From NCBI GenBank assembly GCA_034509495.1, contig CM067507.1, positions 33,571,860 through 33,635,859 on the forward strand: DNA of 64,000 bases, read 5' to 3'. Position 1 is the first letter of the stretch; each line of letters starts with the position of its first letter. A program made the translations under genes and the position numbers. Below, in pieces: positions 1-14,200 of the stretch. Below the pieces are notes generated by a model that was not told the origin of the DNA, ran no database searches, and saw nothing but the letters and a program-made list of their open reading frames with translations. This DNA comes from Acestrorhynchus altus (Eukaryota > Chordata > Actinopteri > Characiformes > Acestrorhynchidae).

Positions 1-50
1 CATATGGCAACATACATACATAGGCCACACATACATATACACATACACAT

Positions 51-58
<8 letters not shown>

Positions 59-111
<53 letters not shown>
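59..111 (+). repeat. (CA)n microsatellite
   Basis: About 26 CA units preceded by interrupted cata/caca repeats from position 10. Confidence 0.95.
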
Positions 112-113
<2 letters not shown>

Positions 114-550
114 TTGTTTACCATTCTGTACACAAATCCACATACACCCGTTCACAGTCTGTAAATCAATTCTGTGACCCAAAGCTTGACTCAGACACTC
201 CAATGCAGACTGCAGCTAATTAATGCATTACCATGGCAACATGTCTGAAAAGCCAAGCTCGAAAAAAATCATATCTGAAGAGTCATCTGGGGCTCCAACA
301 CTAAGCTAAAGAAGACGCGAGGCTCCCTGCACTTCATTACTCTGCAGCACAAAACAAAAATAAATGACTTATGTTTTAATGGCTCTTCATTAACGTCTGC
401 AGTCGCCCTGCACTGAAACCCACACACACGCATCTCCTAAAACGACAGGTGAATGAAGCCATCACGTAATAAGGAAGAGGTGCAATACCAAGAGAGGGTT
501 CTTTGTTTGGGAGGAAAGAGATGGAGAGACAGAGGTCTGTGAGAGATGCA

Positions 551-740
551 GTGTTAGTGACCAGGAAAAGGGGGTAGGTGTTAGTGACCTGAAAGGGGGT
601 AGTGTTAGCCACCTGAAAAAGGGGGTAGTGTTAGTGACCTGAAAAAGGGGGTAGTATTAGTGACCAGAAAAATGGGGTAGTGTTTGTGACCTGAAAAGGG
701 GGTAGTGTTAGTGACCTGAGAGGGGGTAGTGTTAGTGACC
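551..740 (+). repeat. Minisatellite, about 25 bp x 8
   Basis: gtgttagtgacctgaaaaag followed by gggta recurs with starts near 551, 579, 602, 628, 654, 680, 705 and 729. Copies differ in A/G run lengths. Confidence 0.9.
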
Positions 741-1984
741 GAGAGTAGAGTTACTTTTCCAGTAACCCATCATTACTCCTATCAAACGAACATGACTTAA
801 CGCCCTGTGATGCAGTCAATCGATGCGATATGCTTTGTTCCTTTTCATTCTGCAGATAGTTTGTTGCAGGCTGTATATACTGGCATTCATCTGAGAACAG
901 CTGTAACGTGACTTCATCATACTGTACACTTTTGTATAATGACAATAACCGTATCTCACAGTCCCAGCAGACTCGCTGTGAACTACTTGGCGTGGCACAA
1001 CGGGAGAGAGGGCGAGAGACAGAGACGGAGTGTGTGAGTAATTGACTCAGCTTTGAGCGCTGTGACAATGGGAAACGCCCTGTGGCACGGCAGTTAATCT
1101 CATTACACTGATTGTCTATTGGAGAGAATTACTGTGGGATCTGACGGAATTATGCATGTCGGCCTTCGACGTAACGAGCGGCGGTAATCCACACCAATCA
1201 AAGACTCTGTCGGCCCCTCCCTGGACCTTTACCAGCATGCGCCACTCAAACTTCCAACCAGGAGACCTGACAGGCTGGTATTTTCCACATAAAGCATCTC
1301 CAAATGGAGTTTTTACTGGTTTCCGGAGGGACCAAATTACCCGGCATGAGGGATTACAGAAGCAGCGCTGATAATTGAGCAGTTTTCTGCCATCCAAACT
1401 GAGAGCTGCCACTAAATTATACATAGCAGGCAAATGGAAGGTTTTGCTGGAGCTCTTCAGTTCATTGGGAATTGATGTGGATGTGCGCTAGTGCGAGGAG
1501 GTGTTGAGGGTTAGTGCTTTTAATGCTGCAGTGCCACCTGGGGGTGAAAAGAGAGACTGTAAAATGAGTTGAGTGTAAGATCAATTCTAAATCTCTAGAA
1601 TGCCAACATCTCACCAAAAGGTGAGTGGATCTTACAGCCATTTGTAAATATGACAGCTTGTATCATTCTAGAATTGAACCCAAAATTCCTGATATTCTAA
1701 CGAAAATTCAGTTATTTTAAGGTGCATCACTAATGAATCTGAGGTAATGCCCAGTGCTAAGACCAGAAACAGCCTGAGACCCTCACTGCATTCTTTGGAG
1801 TGAGAAGCTCCATCCAGTAATTTTGGGATGAGCTAATTCCAGAACTAATTATCCATCATCACCTGGTGTAGAGTTTATTTAGAGTTTTAAAGTCATTTTT
1901 AGTTTCAATATTGCAGAAAACATTTTATTACTCCCTCGCACTGTTCCATCCAATGCTCTCAGCTCCTCCTCCACCTCACTCCAC

Positions 1985-2121
1985 CTCTCTCTCTCTCACA
2001 CACACACACACTCACACACACACACACTCACACACTCACACCACACACTCACACACTCACACACTCACACACTCACACACTCACACACTCACACACTCAC
2101 ACACTCACACACTCACACACT
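1985..2121 (+). repeat. (CT)n / (CA)n tract with an 8-bp cacacact array
   Basis: A short (CT)n and (CA)n run turns into about nine regular copies of cacacact, giving open frames of His-Thr repeats that are not genes. Confidence 0.95.
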
Positions 2122-2984
2122 GCCTAAGGTAACAGATTCATTCTTAGTTAAAGGCACTAATAAAATACAGCTGTTCCTCTTGAAAATAAAGTATACAGAT
2201 GGCAGTGACACTGGTTAATTTGCAGTTTCATTTTCACTGTATTAATTACACTATACTTATTGTTTTATATTTGTATTATATTTATTAAAAACAACTTTTA
2301 ATACACTTGTTAATTTAGCCGAGGAGACCTGCAGTGAAAACTCTGTCTGGAGTTCACCGAGGGGATATATCTTCACACTCTTCTCTCTACATTAGATGAA
2401 TAACGGAAAAGCTGTGGTTTGGAACCCACAGTTTGATACAAGTTCAGCACAAAAGGGGAAAAACAATCCCACCCAAAAGAGTGATCACACCCTAATGTCT
2501 TGCTCTGTATGAATAAAATGTACAGTTAAATTTTTAAATTGGTCAGTTCACCTCAGCAGTGCCCCTCAGGTGCAACTCTGTTATAGGTGGATGATGTTTC
2601 ATTAAACAGCAGTACAAGACACGTCACATTATGCAAATTAGTCAGCCAATGTCACCGCCCCCTTTCTGCAATTTTGAGTGAACAAGATTTATATAATCAG
2701 TGCGGAATCTGCGCAGTGGCTGCACATCCTGTAATGTTTGTAAATGGAAAATCAGTTTATTTGTTCATCATTCAACCCACCATCACTTCCTGAGCTGACA
2801 TTAGATAAACAAATTAGGAGAAGAAAATGGGGCAGGAGACAGTCGCAATGGTAACTCCACTACAATTCACATACCATGCAAACAAGCTCACAGATTAAGG
2901 TTTCCAAGAGGAGCTCATGATGCTCATGAAACAGCATTATAACGTACTGTGTATTCTTGTATTCTCCATAAGAGTGACAAGAAC

Positions 2985-3037
2985 TATGACAATATGTGTG
3001 AAAGAGCAGGTGTCTCAAAACTTTTGTCCACACAGTG

Positions 3038-3045
<8 letters not shown>
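2985..3045 (-). mobile_element. Family M terminal fragment
   Basis: The sequence gagcaggtgtctcaaaactt ttgtccacacagtg is the reversed end of the M family and stops at a (TA)n tract. It is only about 50 bp. Confidence 0.5.
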
Positions 3046-3085
<40 letters not shown>

Positions 3086-3098
3086 TATATAGATATAC
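3042..3098 (+). repeat. (TA)n microsatellite
   Basis: About 20 TA units, then two atagat variants. Confidence 0.95.
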
Positions 3099-4454
3099 AG
3101 TAGGTGCATACATTGTTACAGAACAGTATCTACAGAGGGAAATGAAGCCCTAATTTACAGTTCTCCTTGTTCAAACACATGGCATTTCCTTTATTAACTC
3201 ATTATGAAGCTCTATGTGAGCAGACTTCAGTGGTTCCCAAGGCAGCAAAACGAGCCAATGAGCAACACTGGAGCCTGCAGCAGTGGCTCCTCTGACTCAA
3301 GAGAAACCCTAGGTGTGTGCATTAGACCATTACACTTGTAATGAAGTGAAGAAAAAAATCACAACAGAGACAAAACTAGATGAATTTGCCTCTGGTCACA
3401 TGGTCACATGGTCACAGGTAACGTGGAAGCGTATAAGCTGACCATTAATTGCCATATAAATAATTAAAATGAACAATCAGACTTGTTCTGTGAATGTCAC
3501 TATTACACTATCAGGCCAAATGGGGCAAACTGACTGATCAGATATCACACTTCTCAGCTGGTAATGCTTTGTACGTACATGCCTGCATGCACCAACTGCC
3601 AGCACACACAAACAATATTTTTGGCCCCTAAATGTGTTTCATCACCAACCATGAATTAGAATCTCTACGGTTTTCCCAACACCATGAAGTGTCTCAGGAA
3701 ATGTGTTTCCCGGCTGCTTACTGCCAAATTTACAGCTGCAAAAGTTCTACACATTCTTAGTCGTTTTCTATTCCCTACTTGGATTTCCAGTGCTTTGACA
3801 ATTGCAATACATAAGAGATCATGTACTAGACTCCAGAGAGCATCAGACAAAATACCCGATATTTCAAATGTTATAGGTTGTATCAGAACACAGAAACACA
3901 CAAATGGCTTCCAGTTCAAACTAAGACGTTTCTCCAAAATACTCCATTGGGTTGTGGAGTAATGTATGATATGGGGGGGCTTTTACAACAAGAATTACTT
4001 TTAAACTTCTAATGAAACTCACTTAAATTCAAGAGAATTGTTAACTACACACTTATTAACTTTGCTGATGTAATACAGTTAAAACTAACTGTATTAGTTA
4101 GTAAAAGTAAATAAAAGTAAAACTAACGAGGATGCACTGGAAGCATTTGTGGGCGGTCCAGCTAAACATGACGGAGGGATTTACAAAACAAAATGATCAG
4201 ACAATTCTATGTAGAAAATCTAGACTGAATACCAAAGTAAACAGGAAGTGAAACAGATGGAGACTGATGTTTCAGGGTGATCTTCAAATGACATCTATGT
4301 GCCATCCTAATGTATCCGTATTTGGATATATGACGGGACTGATTTAGCACGGACTTAAGGCTCCACTACTCACACAGACTCATCGACTATGTCAGTACAC
4401 CAAAACAGAACAATGGACTTTTTGCCATTTTCCCATTTTTCGCCCCTACTAATT

Positions 4455-4770
4455 TAGACATGCCATTTATCCATCCCCTAACTTGTCTCCCACATTACGT
4501 GCCCTACTCTCAGCACCGGGGGGGAGAGATCGTCCACATGTTTCCTCTGAGTCATGTGACGATTGCCTACCACCTCTTTTAAAACATTTTTCAAACAAGC
4601 CATTTGCATCGTTGCCGGGCAGCCATCGTACTTGGAGGAGAACGCAGGATCCTCGGTTCTGACGCAATGTTCGGCTTAAGTTCTGTGGGAAGAGCACCAA
4701 TAACTCTCTCTGGACCCCGGCTGCCGATGGTGAGCAGCATGAACCTGGATTCGATCCCGCGATCCATAAA
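4455..4770 (-). mobile_element. SINE-like repeat (family B), reverse orientation
   Basis: The minus strand begins ggatcgcgggatcgaatcca (B-box like), then ggtccagagagag and gatggctgcccggcaacgat, aagaggtggt. The later blocks are shared with 58990-59370. It ends about 100 bp left of wdr37 exon 10. Confidence 0.6.
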
Positions 4771-4873
4771 ATTCAAGTGTTCATATATACATTTAAGACT
4801 TGCATCCCAAATGTTGGAAGAACAACACTGTTTTAGATTGTCTTTGAGGTGTAGTGACAGATAGGGTACTCAC

Positions 4874-5015
4874 TCGGTATGGCCTTGGAAGACATTGACC
4901 GAATGGATGGAGGGATCTCTGAAGTCCCACAGCCGGAAGGTGGTGTCACGGGATGAGGTGACCACCAATCTTTGGGTGGGGTGGGTGCAGCAGTGGGTCA
5001 GCTCCTGATCATGAC
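4874..5015 (-). CDS. wdr37: wdr37 coding exon 10 (last one inside the window)
   Basis: The exon is 142 nt, acceptor gtacag, donor gtgagt. It encodes split Gly321 and HDQELTHCCTHPTQRLVV through DFRDPSIHSVNVFQGHT, ending with two bases of the next Asp/Glu codon. It is a full WD unit (SSRDTTFRLWDF). The following intron runs past the left edge. Confidence 0.95.
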
Positions 5016-8000
5016 CTGTACACACACAGAAAGACATAGAAACAGTCAAACAAACAACACTGTGAGCAAAATCAATATTAGCAGTAATAAATATAAAAGC
5101 TTATTACAGTTTAATGACAATAAATGACCCTTAACCTCCAAATAAGAGATCAACTAACAAGCCAGTGTCTCACCGGTCAGTGTGTGTACCAGTTCAGAAG
5201 TCTCCACATCATACAGGTTAGCGGCTCTGTCCCATGATGCAGTGACCACTTGCTTTCCACCAACAAGCCAATCAGCAGCAATTACTACCCCCTGGTGGCT
5301 CTTCAGGGTAGTGCTTGCCACGCGCACAGTGGGGCACTCGTTCGGCCCGTCGGCTTCTCCATCTGCCTCGTCTTTATCAGAGAAATCCACGTCATCGTCC
5401 AGAGAGGCCTGATGGAGAAAGACCAGTAAGGAACACAGTGCAACCTCATGACTTCCTTTCATTCCCATTCCAAAATGACTCCAAATGTGTCACTTGGTTT
5501 GAAAGCTAATGCATATTTCACAGTGTGATACAAGGATCTGAGAATGTGACAGAAAAACAGGTCTTATTGTTTCATAGAACAAAAGTTACTTTTAGAGTGA
5601 GCAAGAGATAGAGAGAGCAAATGCCAGAGAGTGCAAAATAAGGCAGTGTATGAGAGGGAGAGAGTGTGAGAGTGCAACAAAACATGACGAAGAGATTGCA
5701 TGACAGAGAGGATTGCGAGAGAGTGCACAAGAGAGGCTGCACAAAAGGAAGTGAGTGTATAGCAGAGGTAGAGAGTGGAAAAGATAAATGTGAGAGTGCA
5801 GAAGAAAGAGTTCACAAGATGGGCATAAGAAAGGTAGTGTGTGAAAGTGTGAGTGAGATAGTGTGCATGACAGATAGGAGTGCAAAAGAGTGCATGAGAA
5901 AAACTGCACAAGAGGGTGTGAGAGTGTGTAACAATGGTAGGGAGTGCAGCAGAGTGCATGAGACGCACAAGAGGTCATGACAGTGTAGGAGACAGAGAGT
6001 GTATGAGAGGGAGCATGCAGCGGTACAAGAGTGTGAGACAGTGGAGGAGAGGGAAAGGCAGGGCACAAGAAAGTAAGAGTGAGAGAGTGTGCAAGAGAAA
6101 GGATGTGTAAGCGAAAGTGTGAGAAATTGTTTCCGGTGGGGGGGTTGCTAAACACTCACACTGATGTCGGCCGGCGGCTGAGGCAGAGGCAGCTGCACCA
6201 TGTAGCGCCAGATGTGTGCCGTCTGGTCGCCAGAAGCTGTCACACACACACACACACACACACACAGTTTCATCACATGATGAAACTACTAAAATAAATA
6301 AACAAGAACCACAATCTATCACAGCTTTACAGCTACCAATAGAGCTATGAAGAAAAGGAGAGTCAGTGAGAGAGAGAGACTGAAAGAAAGAGTAAAAAAG
6401 AGAGAGAGAAAGCGTTCAGCAGTGAATCACTTAATGTAACAGAAATGCTAAAAACGGTGGAAAGGCTGACTGAACACATTTGCCTCAGGTCACAGAATAA
6501 TGGCACCGTAAAAATGAACATCAGCAAGAATTAGTCGGAAAGGCAAACCTGTGAGAGCCATCTGCTCTGTGGGATGAAACTTGATTGAGTTAACTGCAAA
6601 TACAAAAATAGAATATTATTAGTCAAGTGCGGGACTTTACAATGACTGTGGACATTAAATCAGAACACAGTTCACTCCATATTAAAGAAGGCAGACCTCA
6701 TTAGCTAGATCAGGAAGCTTTCCCTGTTCCCAGCACACTTCATTCAACTAATCAGCTCAGTAATCAAGCCCTTTCCAGGTTGCCGGGAGAGTGTTAAAGC
6801 GTGTAATTCCCAAGAACATGCAGGGCAGGGGTGCCTCCAGGACCAGAGTTGAGAAACACTGAGCCAGACTGTAGAAAGCAGTAGATCAGGGGTAGGCAAC
6901 CCTGGTCCTGGAGTGGCGGATTCCTGCAGTGTTTTCTGATTTCCCTGCTCCAACCGATCTAGGAAACCTGGTAATTAACAGGCGCATTGAATCAGGTGTG
7001 CTTGAGCAGGAGAGGCACACAACTGCAGGAATCTGGGCCCTGCAGGGCCAGGATTACCGACCCCAGCAGTAAACAAAAGTCTACTTTTTTGTCTGATTAA
7101 ATAAAGCAGCTCCACCACAGACATACGATTAAACCAGATTTTGACCATATTTGGGTAGGCCATGAACTCATATTTGGGTAGGTCATGTGGGTATCTAACC
7201 ATGTACATCTGTGTCTCACACCACACACTCCTATACTGTGCATACTACACTTACCAATACACTTTGAATGGTAATACAATATATACTATTTACTGGTGCG
7301 GTGAGTGGATTGGGATGCAGCCCGTAAGACTCACTGGGCTGATTAAAGTGTGACACCAGACTACAGCTCTCTAATTCAAGGATTCTTAAGTAGAAGTAAT
7401 GGCTCTATACAGAACCATGACAGCTTCAAGAACCATATGAAAGCCTAACTACTAACTAAACTCTACATGGCAATAAAAAGGGTTCCAATTTCTTACATCA
7501 AGGCAGTACTCTATAAAGGGCTCACCTGATCCAGCATGGCCAGCGTACTTAAGCAGACACTTCCCTGTCTCAATGCTCCACAGCATTGCACAGTGGTCTA
7601 AAAAGAGAAACACAAAAGAGAAACACAGTGGCCAATTAGCTTTAAAGTGTTTCTATTGGGTGCTTTATTTGCCATCATAAAAGTTTCATAATTGAGCAGT
7701 GTTCGATTCAGAGGTCAGGGGTTTAATGTCTGTAATTGACTTTCTATTGTGTCCTTCAGAAAGGCACTTCACTTGGTCCAGGGGATTAAGCTGGCAGTAA
7801 GTTAATGTACTGTATGTCAATACGGGCAAATGTAAAAGCAATGAATAAAAACGATGCCCCTTAGGAGGAGCGTCCTGAGTAGTCATTACACTTTCAATTT
7901 AATTCCACTGACTATAATGAGATGCTGAAGTCCTGGTTACAGAGAATACACACACTATATGGAAAAAAATGTACTAGACACCTATTTGTCCTCAAATTAA

Positions 8001-11000
8001 AATGAAAGTCCTATTTTTTTTTATTAATTTCTTAAGAATGTGCAGAAATGACTAATATGAAGCAGTTCTGAAGTGAAGCAATCATACTGAACATTTTATT
8101 AAACCCTACTCCTACGTACACAGATATATATACCGAGACACAAGACTGGGTTCAACATCAGAGTGGTCAACATCTCTGAGCAGCAGTTTCAGAAAGGTAG
8201 TGAAAGACAGTGTTAGTCTACTTCAAGAATACTGCTCTCAGAAAGTGGGATAGAATTACATAATGCAGAGAACACAGAGACCAAAACTGGATGATATAGT
8301 GTGTATGTGAGAGTGCCAATCCGATTGTAGGGGAGCAGAGTAGAGGAGGAGCTGGGAGTAGGGTGCAGAGCAAAGATATGGCCAACTAAACCTTGATCAT
8401 ATCTCAGTTAACAAGCAGATCTTGACCTCTCCGATATGGCGGACACTGATTATTTTTAAAAATAAACACTTTGTCCATTTCCTGAATAGAAATAGCAAAA
8501 TTTCTAATATTTCTAAAGACTAATTACTAATTGTATGTTCTTGATCATCACTGCCACAGACATTACAATATAATGGTATTGTTTATTTTGTCCCACTCCT
8601 TACATGTCCTGACTTACTTCATTCTGTAAAACTGTATATGTGAGATTAATGTGGAAGCCTGTACCTGCAGAGGCCGTGCCCAGGACCAGTGGCTGTGTCC
8701 TGGTCACACTAAGGTCCCATATCCCGTCCCTGTGGCCCACATACTCCTTCACCAGCTGGCAAACTGCTCGGGATGTGGTGGCTTTGAAACTGGACACGAT
8801 CTAAGATAGTTAGAAGAAGTGTGAGAACCCACTCACACAAAAACACACACAGATACACACACACACACACACACACACACACTTAGCAGAGGAGCTAAAA
8901 GAAGCAGCGCGGAAGCCAGGGGCCACTTCAGCATATCAACACAACACTGGCAGATGTATACATTTTGAACACACGCTACATGTGGTCAAACTACGGCAGC
9001 GTATTCACACACTGCAGGTGGTTGCTTTGAGAGTAATCACAGCTACACAAGCTCTCACGCTGTGGCAGGTCCTATGGGAGATAAGTGCGGCCTCCAACTG
9101 TGATCAATACTTCAGCAATGGGCACTTAAATGAAAACAAGAGCGCAGATATGAGGCAAAACAGAACGCAAATAAACCGCTGGGCATGAAAAATAATAGCC
9201 TGATAGAGCATAGAATGTGGAGCACAGTCCATAAACCATTCTTTTTAGTAAAAGAAACATGTATTATGTAAAATGCAGAACACGAAATCAGATAGGGTGG
9301 TATTAGATGAAGAGGCTGTAAAAAGAGTACAATCAATCAATAAATACATAAATAAATGACACAAAACACTAATAAAACAAGACCCAGCACAGCTGCTTTT
9401 AAATCTCCACCAAAAATGAACGAATCCTCTTCCTGCACGCTGTGGAATATGGAAGACTGTTGGCTTATTCTTGAAATTGAAATATTGAAGATGCTCTCAC
9501 GATCCAATCTGACCAACTGCACATTTCATTACAGAGAGTGTAATTAGTGCTGTTTAATTAGATAAAGTGCAGCACGTTTTATTAAAATCACTGTAATCAG
9601 TATGGGAGTGTACTGATAGTATTGACAACTGAATTTTTACTGATATAGATTTTGTCAAAATATGGTGAGAAACATTGTGTATCATGAAAACGTATTAAAA
9701 TACTTGTTGATTAACGAGTTCAACTGTTATCTTCTGCTTAGTACTATATGTATGTCTGTTTTGGCCATTACACTGCAAATGCAGAAATGCAGCTGAGAGA
9801 GACAAGAAAAACATTTCCAAAATGATTGGGTGATGTGGGAGGACAGGAATTTTACAGTCCAATAATATGCAACAACGTTGACTGAGTTGCTGCAGTTGAA
9901 GCAAGAAGATTAAATACTGTGCTGGGCCTTTAATAAAGTAAAGAGACAGTTGGGGTAATTTTTCTACAACAAGCGAATTCATTTGTTTTGATTCACGTGT
10001 CCCGGTGTAGGTTCTACAGCTTTACTTTCAGTGATTAGCAACAAACCGTGCTTCTTATTCAACCCCAACCTTGTTCTTAAAATCTCATGAAACAAAAACG
10101 CAACACAAACATGGCCCAGTACAGAGAAGGGGTAAAAAATGACCTTTGTAACAATCAGTGTCATTACAATTTGCCTCTGCTGGGGAAAAAATAACAACGG
10201 CAAAAGAAGTATTGAGTTTCCTTTTGACAAACAAAACATTTATGAACTAAGAGACCAGTGACTTCAAAGCAATCACAGGGCTGCGAGAGGTAAGCAAGCA
10301 AGCCAATATGAGGTCTAGCTACACTAGGCCAGCATAGCTACTCTTACTTCATATGGCGGGCAATGAGGCAAAGTGCACAGCAGCCTGACTTATTTACCTG
10401 CTGTGGATGAAATTATGATTATTTTACGTGAATAAAGCGACATACCTTAAAGTCAACAGCTTGAAAGGTTGCTTTGTTGCTTTACAATATTAAAGTGCCC
10501 CAACCCAGACACTCTGTGTGTTGAAGGAACCAGTTAGCAAGCCTCGAAACTAACATAGAGCTGAACATGCTCCATCAAACATCAACACAGCATCAAAAAA
10601 GCAAATCTACATCTTCGCATAGCTGCTGTTTTCTGCTCTCTAGGAAAAGCTGCTTAAAGGAATGATGCGTCAATGACATCAAATACAGCTCAGTCTTTCT
10701 GCACCTCTTTTTGGTCCATGTGGAAACTGTTAACACAGACGTGGGCCAGTGTCGTTCTCAGACCCTCGACAAGAACAAATTCGAGACCCCCATAGTCTGA
10801 ATGTGCAACAAACTAGGCTTAATCTGGACCAGAAGAACTTACAATGGGAAATGTATTATAAGGAATGTTAATGATGGTCTACATTTGAAGACCCCCCACC
10901 CCCTCCAGCCCACCTCAAACATTCATACAAGAGAGAAAGTTTAATCTTCATCTCTCTTTAAAAAACTCCTTTCCATTAGACAGATTCATAAGATTTGAAT

Positions 11001-11163
11001 ATGATTGTTTGTGTCTACCTTTAAAATTTGCCTACGTAAACAAATAACATGTACAAATGTGTTCTGATTGGCTGGTTGGCGTTACCTCATTCGAAAGGTA
11101 GGCCAGGTTGAAACACTTTCAGAAATTTAGGATGAATGGGTGGAGTTAAAATGCTGTAGGCTG

Positions 11164-11224
<61 letters not shown>

Positions 11225-14200
11225 AATGTTAGGACAACCCCATGAACACCTTTAAACATGAGGAAATTTGATCTTTAAAAATGGAGGATCGAAGGTGATG
11301 TGGGAGTGTCCTAACTTTTCCTTCACAAGAAAACTGCAGAATGTTTAGGTGACGTGAACATACACATGAACGTGTCATCATTAGCCCACTATTCACATAC
11401 TGTTGCGTCCTTAGTTTCGACATGGACTGATCAAGAGGAACGGGGGAAACACCAGATGATTTTCATTTTGTATCCGAAAATCATATTTAAGCAAACCACA
11501 TGTCATTGAAAATGTAAGTCTTCTACGGGAGAGGCCACAACACAGAACTATTCATCAGGGGGTATCAGTACATGTACCAGTACAGGATCTACGTATGTAC
11601 TGAGCGTCAAAGGAAAAGAGATTTCCTTAGAACGTGATCAAAAATGATGGAAAGACCGACATTACCATTGTGGCCAGGCCTTACTCGCCTGAACTGCACA
11701 TCATTTTCAAGGTATCAAATGAAAAACCTAGAGGCCAATTGTCCAGAACTCCAAATTTAAACTGTTATTCCAAACCAGCTCGCTAAGGGCTTGGCACGTC
11801 ACACCATGAAGAAATAAACTTGAATTTGTTAAATTTAGTAATAAAATATTTGGAATTAACAACTTTCATCACTAGTAGAGGGTGTTTATTATATGTTATT
11901 ATATAAAAGTTGCTTCAGTCTTATTTATTTTTTTTTATTTTTGAAAAATGTTTATATATATTTCTATCAAAAATCAATAGTGTCACAAAAATGTCCAATA
12001 CTGCTTTCTTCAAACCTTTTCTTCTGAACAAGGACAGATGTGTATTCAATAGAGCCTGTATTCTATCATTTTCCTTGTATTTTAATCACCTGTATATGGT
12101 TATAAACCACAGACAGGCTATTTTTATTACTGTGGCTTTGAGAGCAATACATGTATATAAGCACTGTTTTAATTGGCTGCCCTGTATTGATAAACATTCC
12201 AGACTTATTTTTATTAGTTCATCTCAAAACTAGATTATCGTAAAAAACTCTTTTTTTTAAATTAAATTTTATCATGTCAATACTGTCTGATTAGTAATTT
12301 ATTCAAGCTCTAAATTAAATAAACAGTCAGATGTAGTGTCCTGTCACTCTCCTCTCATTTTACAGACAGTTGAACTTAAAAAAAAGGCTGGATCATAAAC
12401 AAACACGGCAACTTAAGCGGTTTGGTGTCTGGGCTTGTTTGCAGTATTAGATGAAGACAGGAGGTACATGAAATGTTGCTGATTGGATCATAAACAGCCA
12501 CATCAACTTTCGATGAAGGGAGGTGCCTACCTACAAAGTTCTATCTACCTGAGTTTGGGAATGGGGTCGGCCGGATGTATAACCCCAGCTGCTAGGTGCA
12601 GCATTTTGCCATTTATCTTTTTGAATGTAATTATACATTTTTAAATTCTAATTTGTTTCTATTTTTTATAACTTCAATGTGTGTTTCCTTTTTCCTCAAG
12701 AAAAGGTATGGTGTGACATTCAAGACCCTAAATGTTACCCATTACATCTGAAGGCAACATTGGCCCAATAAGCATAGATCCCCCCTTTGCGGTAACATAG
12801 TTCATGCATTCTGGCACACAAAGGGAGGAGGAGGAGTTAAGGAAGTTACCCATGAATCTCCACCCCACAACTCCCAGTTCCCCACATTGAAGTTGCGAGG
12901 TCCACCTACTTTGCCGTGGAAAGAATTTGATCGCTAAAAATCAGTAAGAGCGAGAGAAAAGAGCAGTTTCAGTCCTCCAGAACCACAAGCAGGAGAACAA
13001 AGATCCTACAACACTTCCACAAAAGCTCGTCACCCATCGAGAGAAGCCTGACAGCCACAGTGTAAATGAAGCTGGTGCAAATGGTCAAAAACACCTGGCC
13101 AGTTTCCCAAATACAGATTAATCTTAAGCTTAGAGGGATAAAGAGATGTTAAAGTGTATCTCACCACTGGCAATGCAATCTAGGCCATTTTCACATCTAA
13201 TCTGTTTGGGAAAGTACACCAGAGTTTGGTTTCAATTTTAAACTGGTTTAACTGGGTTTTACAATACATGTGCAAATTGGGCAGCAATTTGGTGAGGATA
13301 CAAGTGCCCTGTTACCTTTTACACTGTACCAGTGCTGAGTATCACTGAAACATCTAACAAGATGTCTGAATTTTTTATTATCAATTCTTGGGGTAAGAAG
13401 CACAGGTGCCAACGGCAGCTAATAGCATGTTTTCACTGCACGGTACCAACACTTCTCCACTCCAATATAACTGGTAGTACAGGATTATAGTAAAGTTAGA
13501 CGGGATAGCACTGCACTGTTTTTTTATTTTTAAAAGAAGTTCAAAAAAGACTGGAAGTAAGATTCCCTTCTAGGTCTCAATTTAAACTGGAAGTGTGTTT
13601 TTATCATTTTAGTATTAGGCAGTTCGCTGCTTTCAGGCAGATCAGTTCAGATAGAGAGTAAGATCAGAGGATGTCCCGTTATAAAGTAAATATAACGTTA
13701 CTGCGTTAAAAAAAAGTTCATGTGGGTCTGTTAGGAACAAACAGTGATGATTAACTGGCAGCATCACAATGACATAGCAACCTAAACAGCATGTAAACAA
13801 CAGTCGTTTCACTATGGCCAATCAGTGACCTGCAAGTCTTTCCTCGGCTTAGTTCGGACCAGACATTAAAAAGTATACAGTTCCAGATACCAGGAACCAA
13901 ATTTGCCTAGTAGAAAATCATAAACATTGAGCAGAGTCAAGTAGAGTCGCGCTGTGCATTGTCATAAGATAATTTGAAGAGATTGAGAGATCATTTTGTT
14001 TATTAATCATGTATTAATCATAATACAAATTCTATACTAAACTCACAGGTTTCCTTTTCAGGGCCTATGAAACTGATGTTGATTATGACAGTAATGTAGT
14101 TACGAGAGTGAAAATATATATATAAAAAGGTTTTTTTGTTGCAGTCATACTCTGTATTATGGGACTTGGATCGGAGGACAAAACACTGAATCAGGCCTTC

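Larger units (their letters stand above)
1..4873. other. wdr37 intron (3' of exon 10) and beyond, no exon seen
   Basis: Contains the CA, TA and 25-bp repeats listed, a family M end and a SINE. The stretch 750-1480 is non-repetitive and balanced in composition, with blocks such as taattgagcagttttctgcc. It has no splice-consistent frame, so it may be conserved non-coding sequence. I looked on the minus strand for the missing WD exons (TVTSAVF and the C-terminal block) and found none. Confidence 0.6.

Noticed and set aside
1..4873. Search for the missing wdr37 C-terminal exons
   Set aside because: No minus-strand frame resembling TVTSAVF, DDRTVKVWDL or the C-terminal end was found; these exons should lie left of the window.
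5564..6155. Minus-strand open frames up to 187 codons
   Set aside because: They come from the purine-rich repeat of wdr37 intron 8 and contain no domain; the real coding sequence on either side is in exons 8 and 9.
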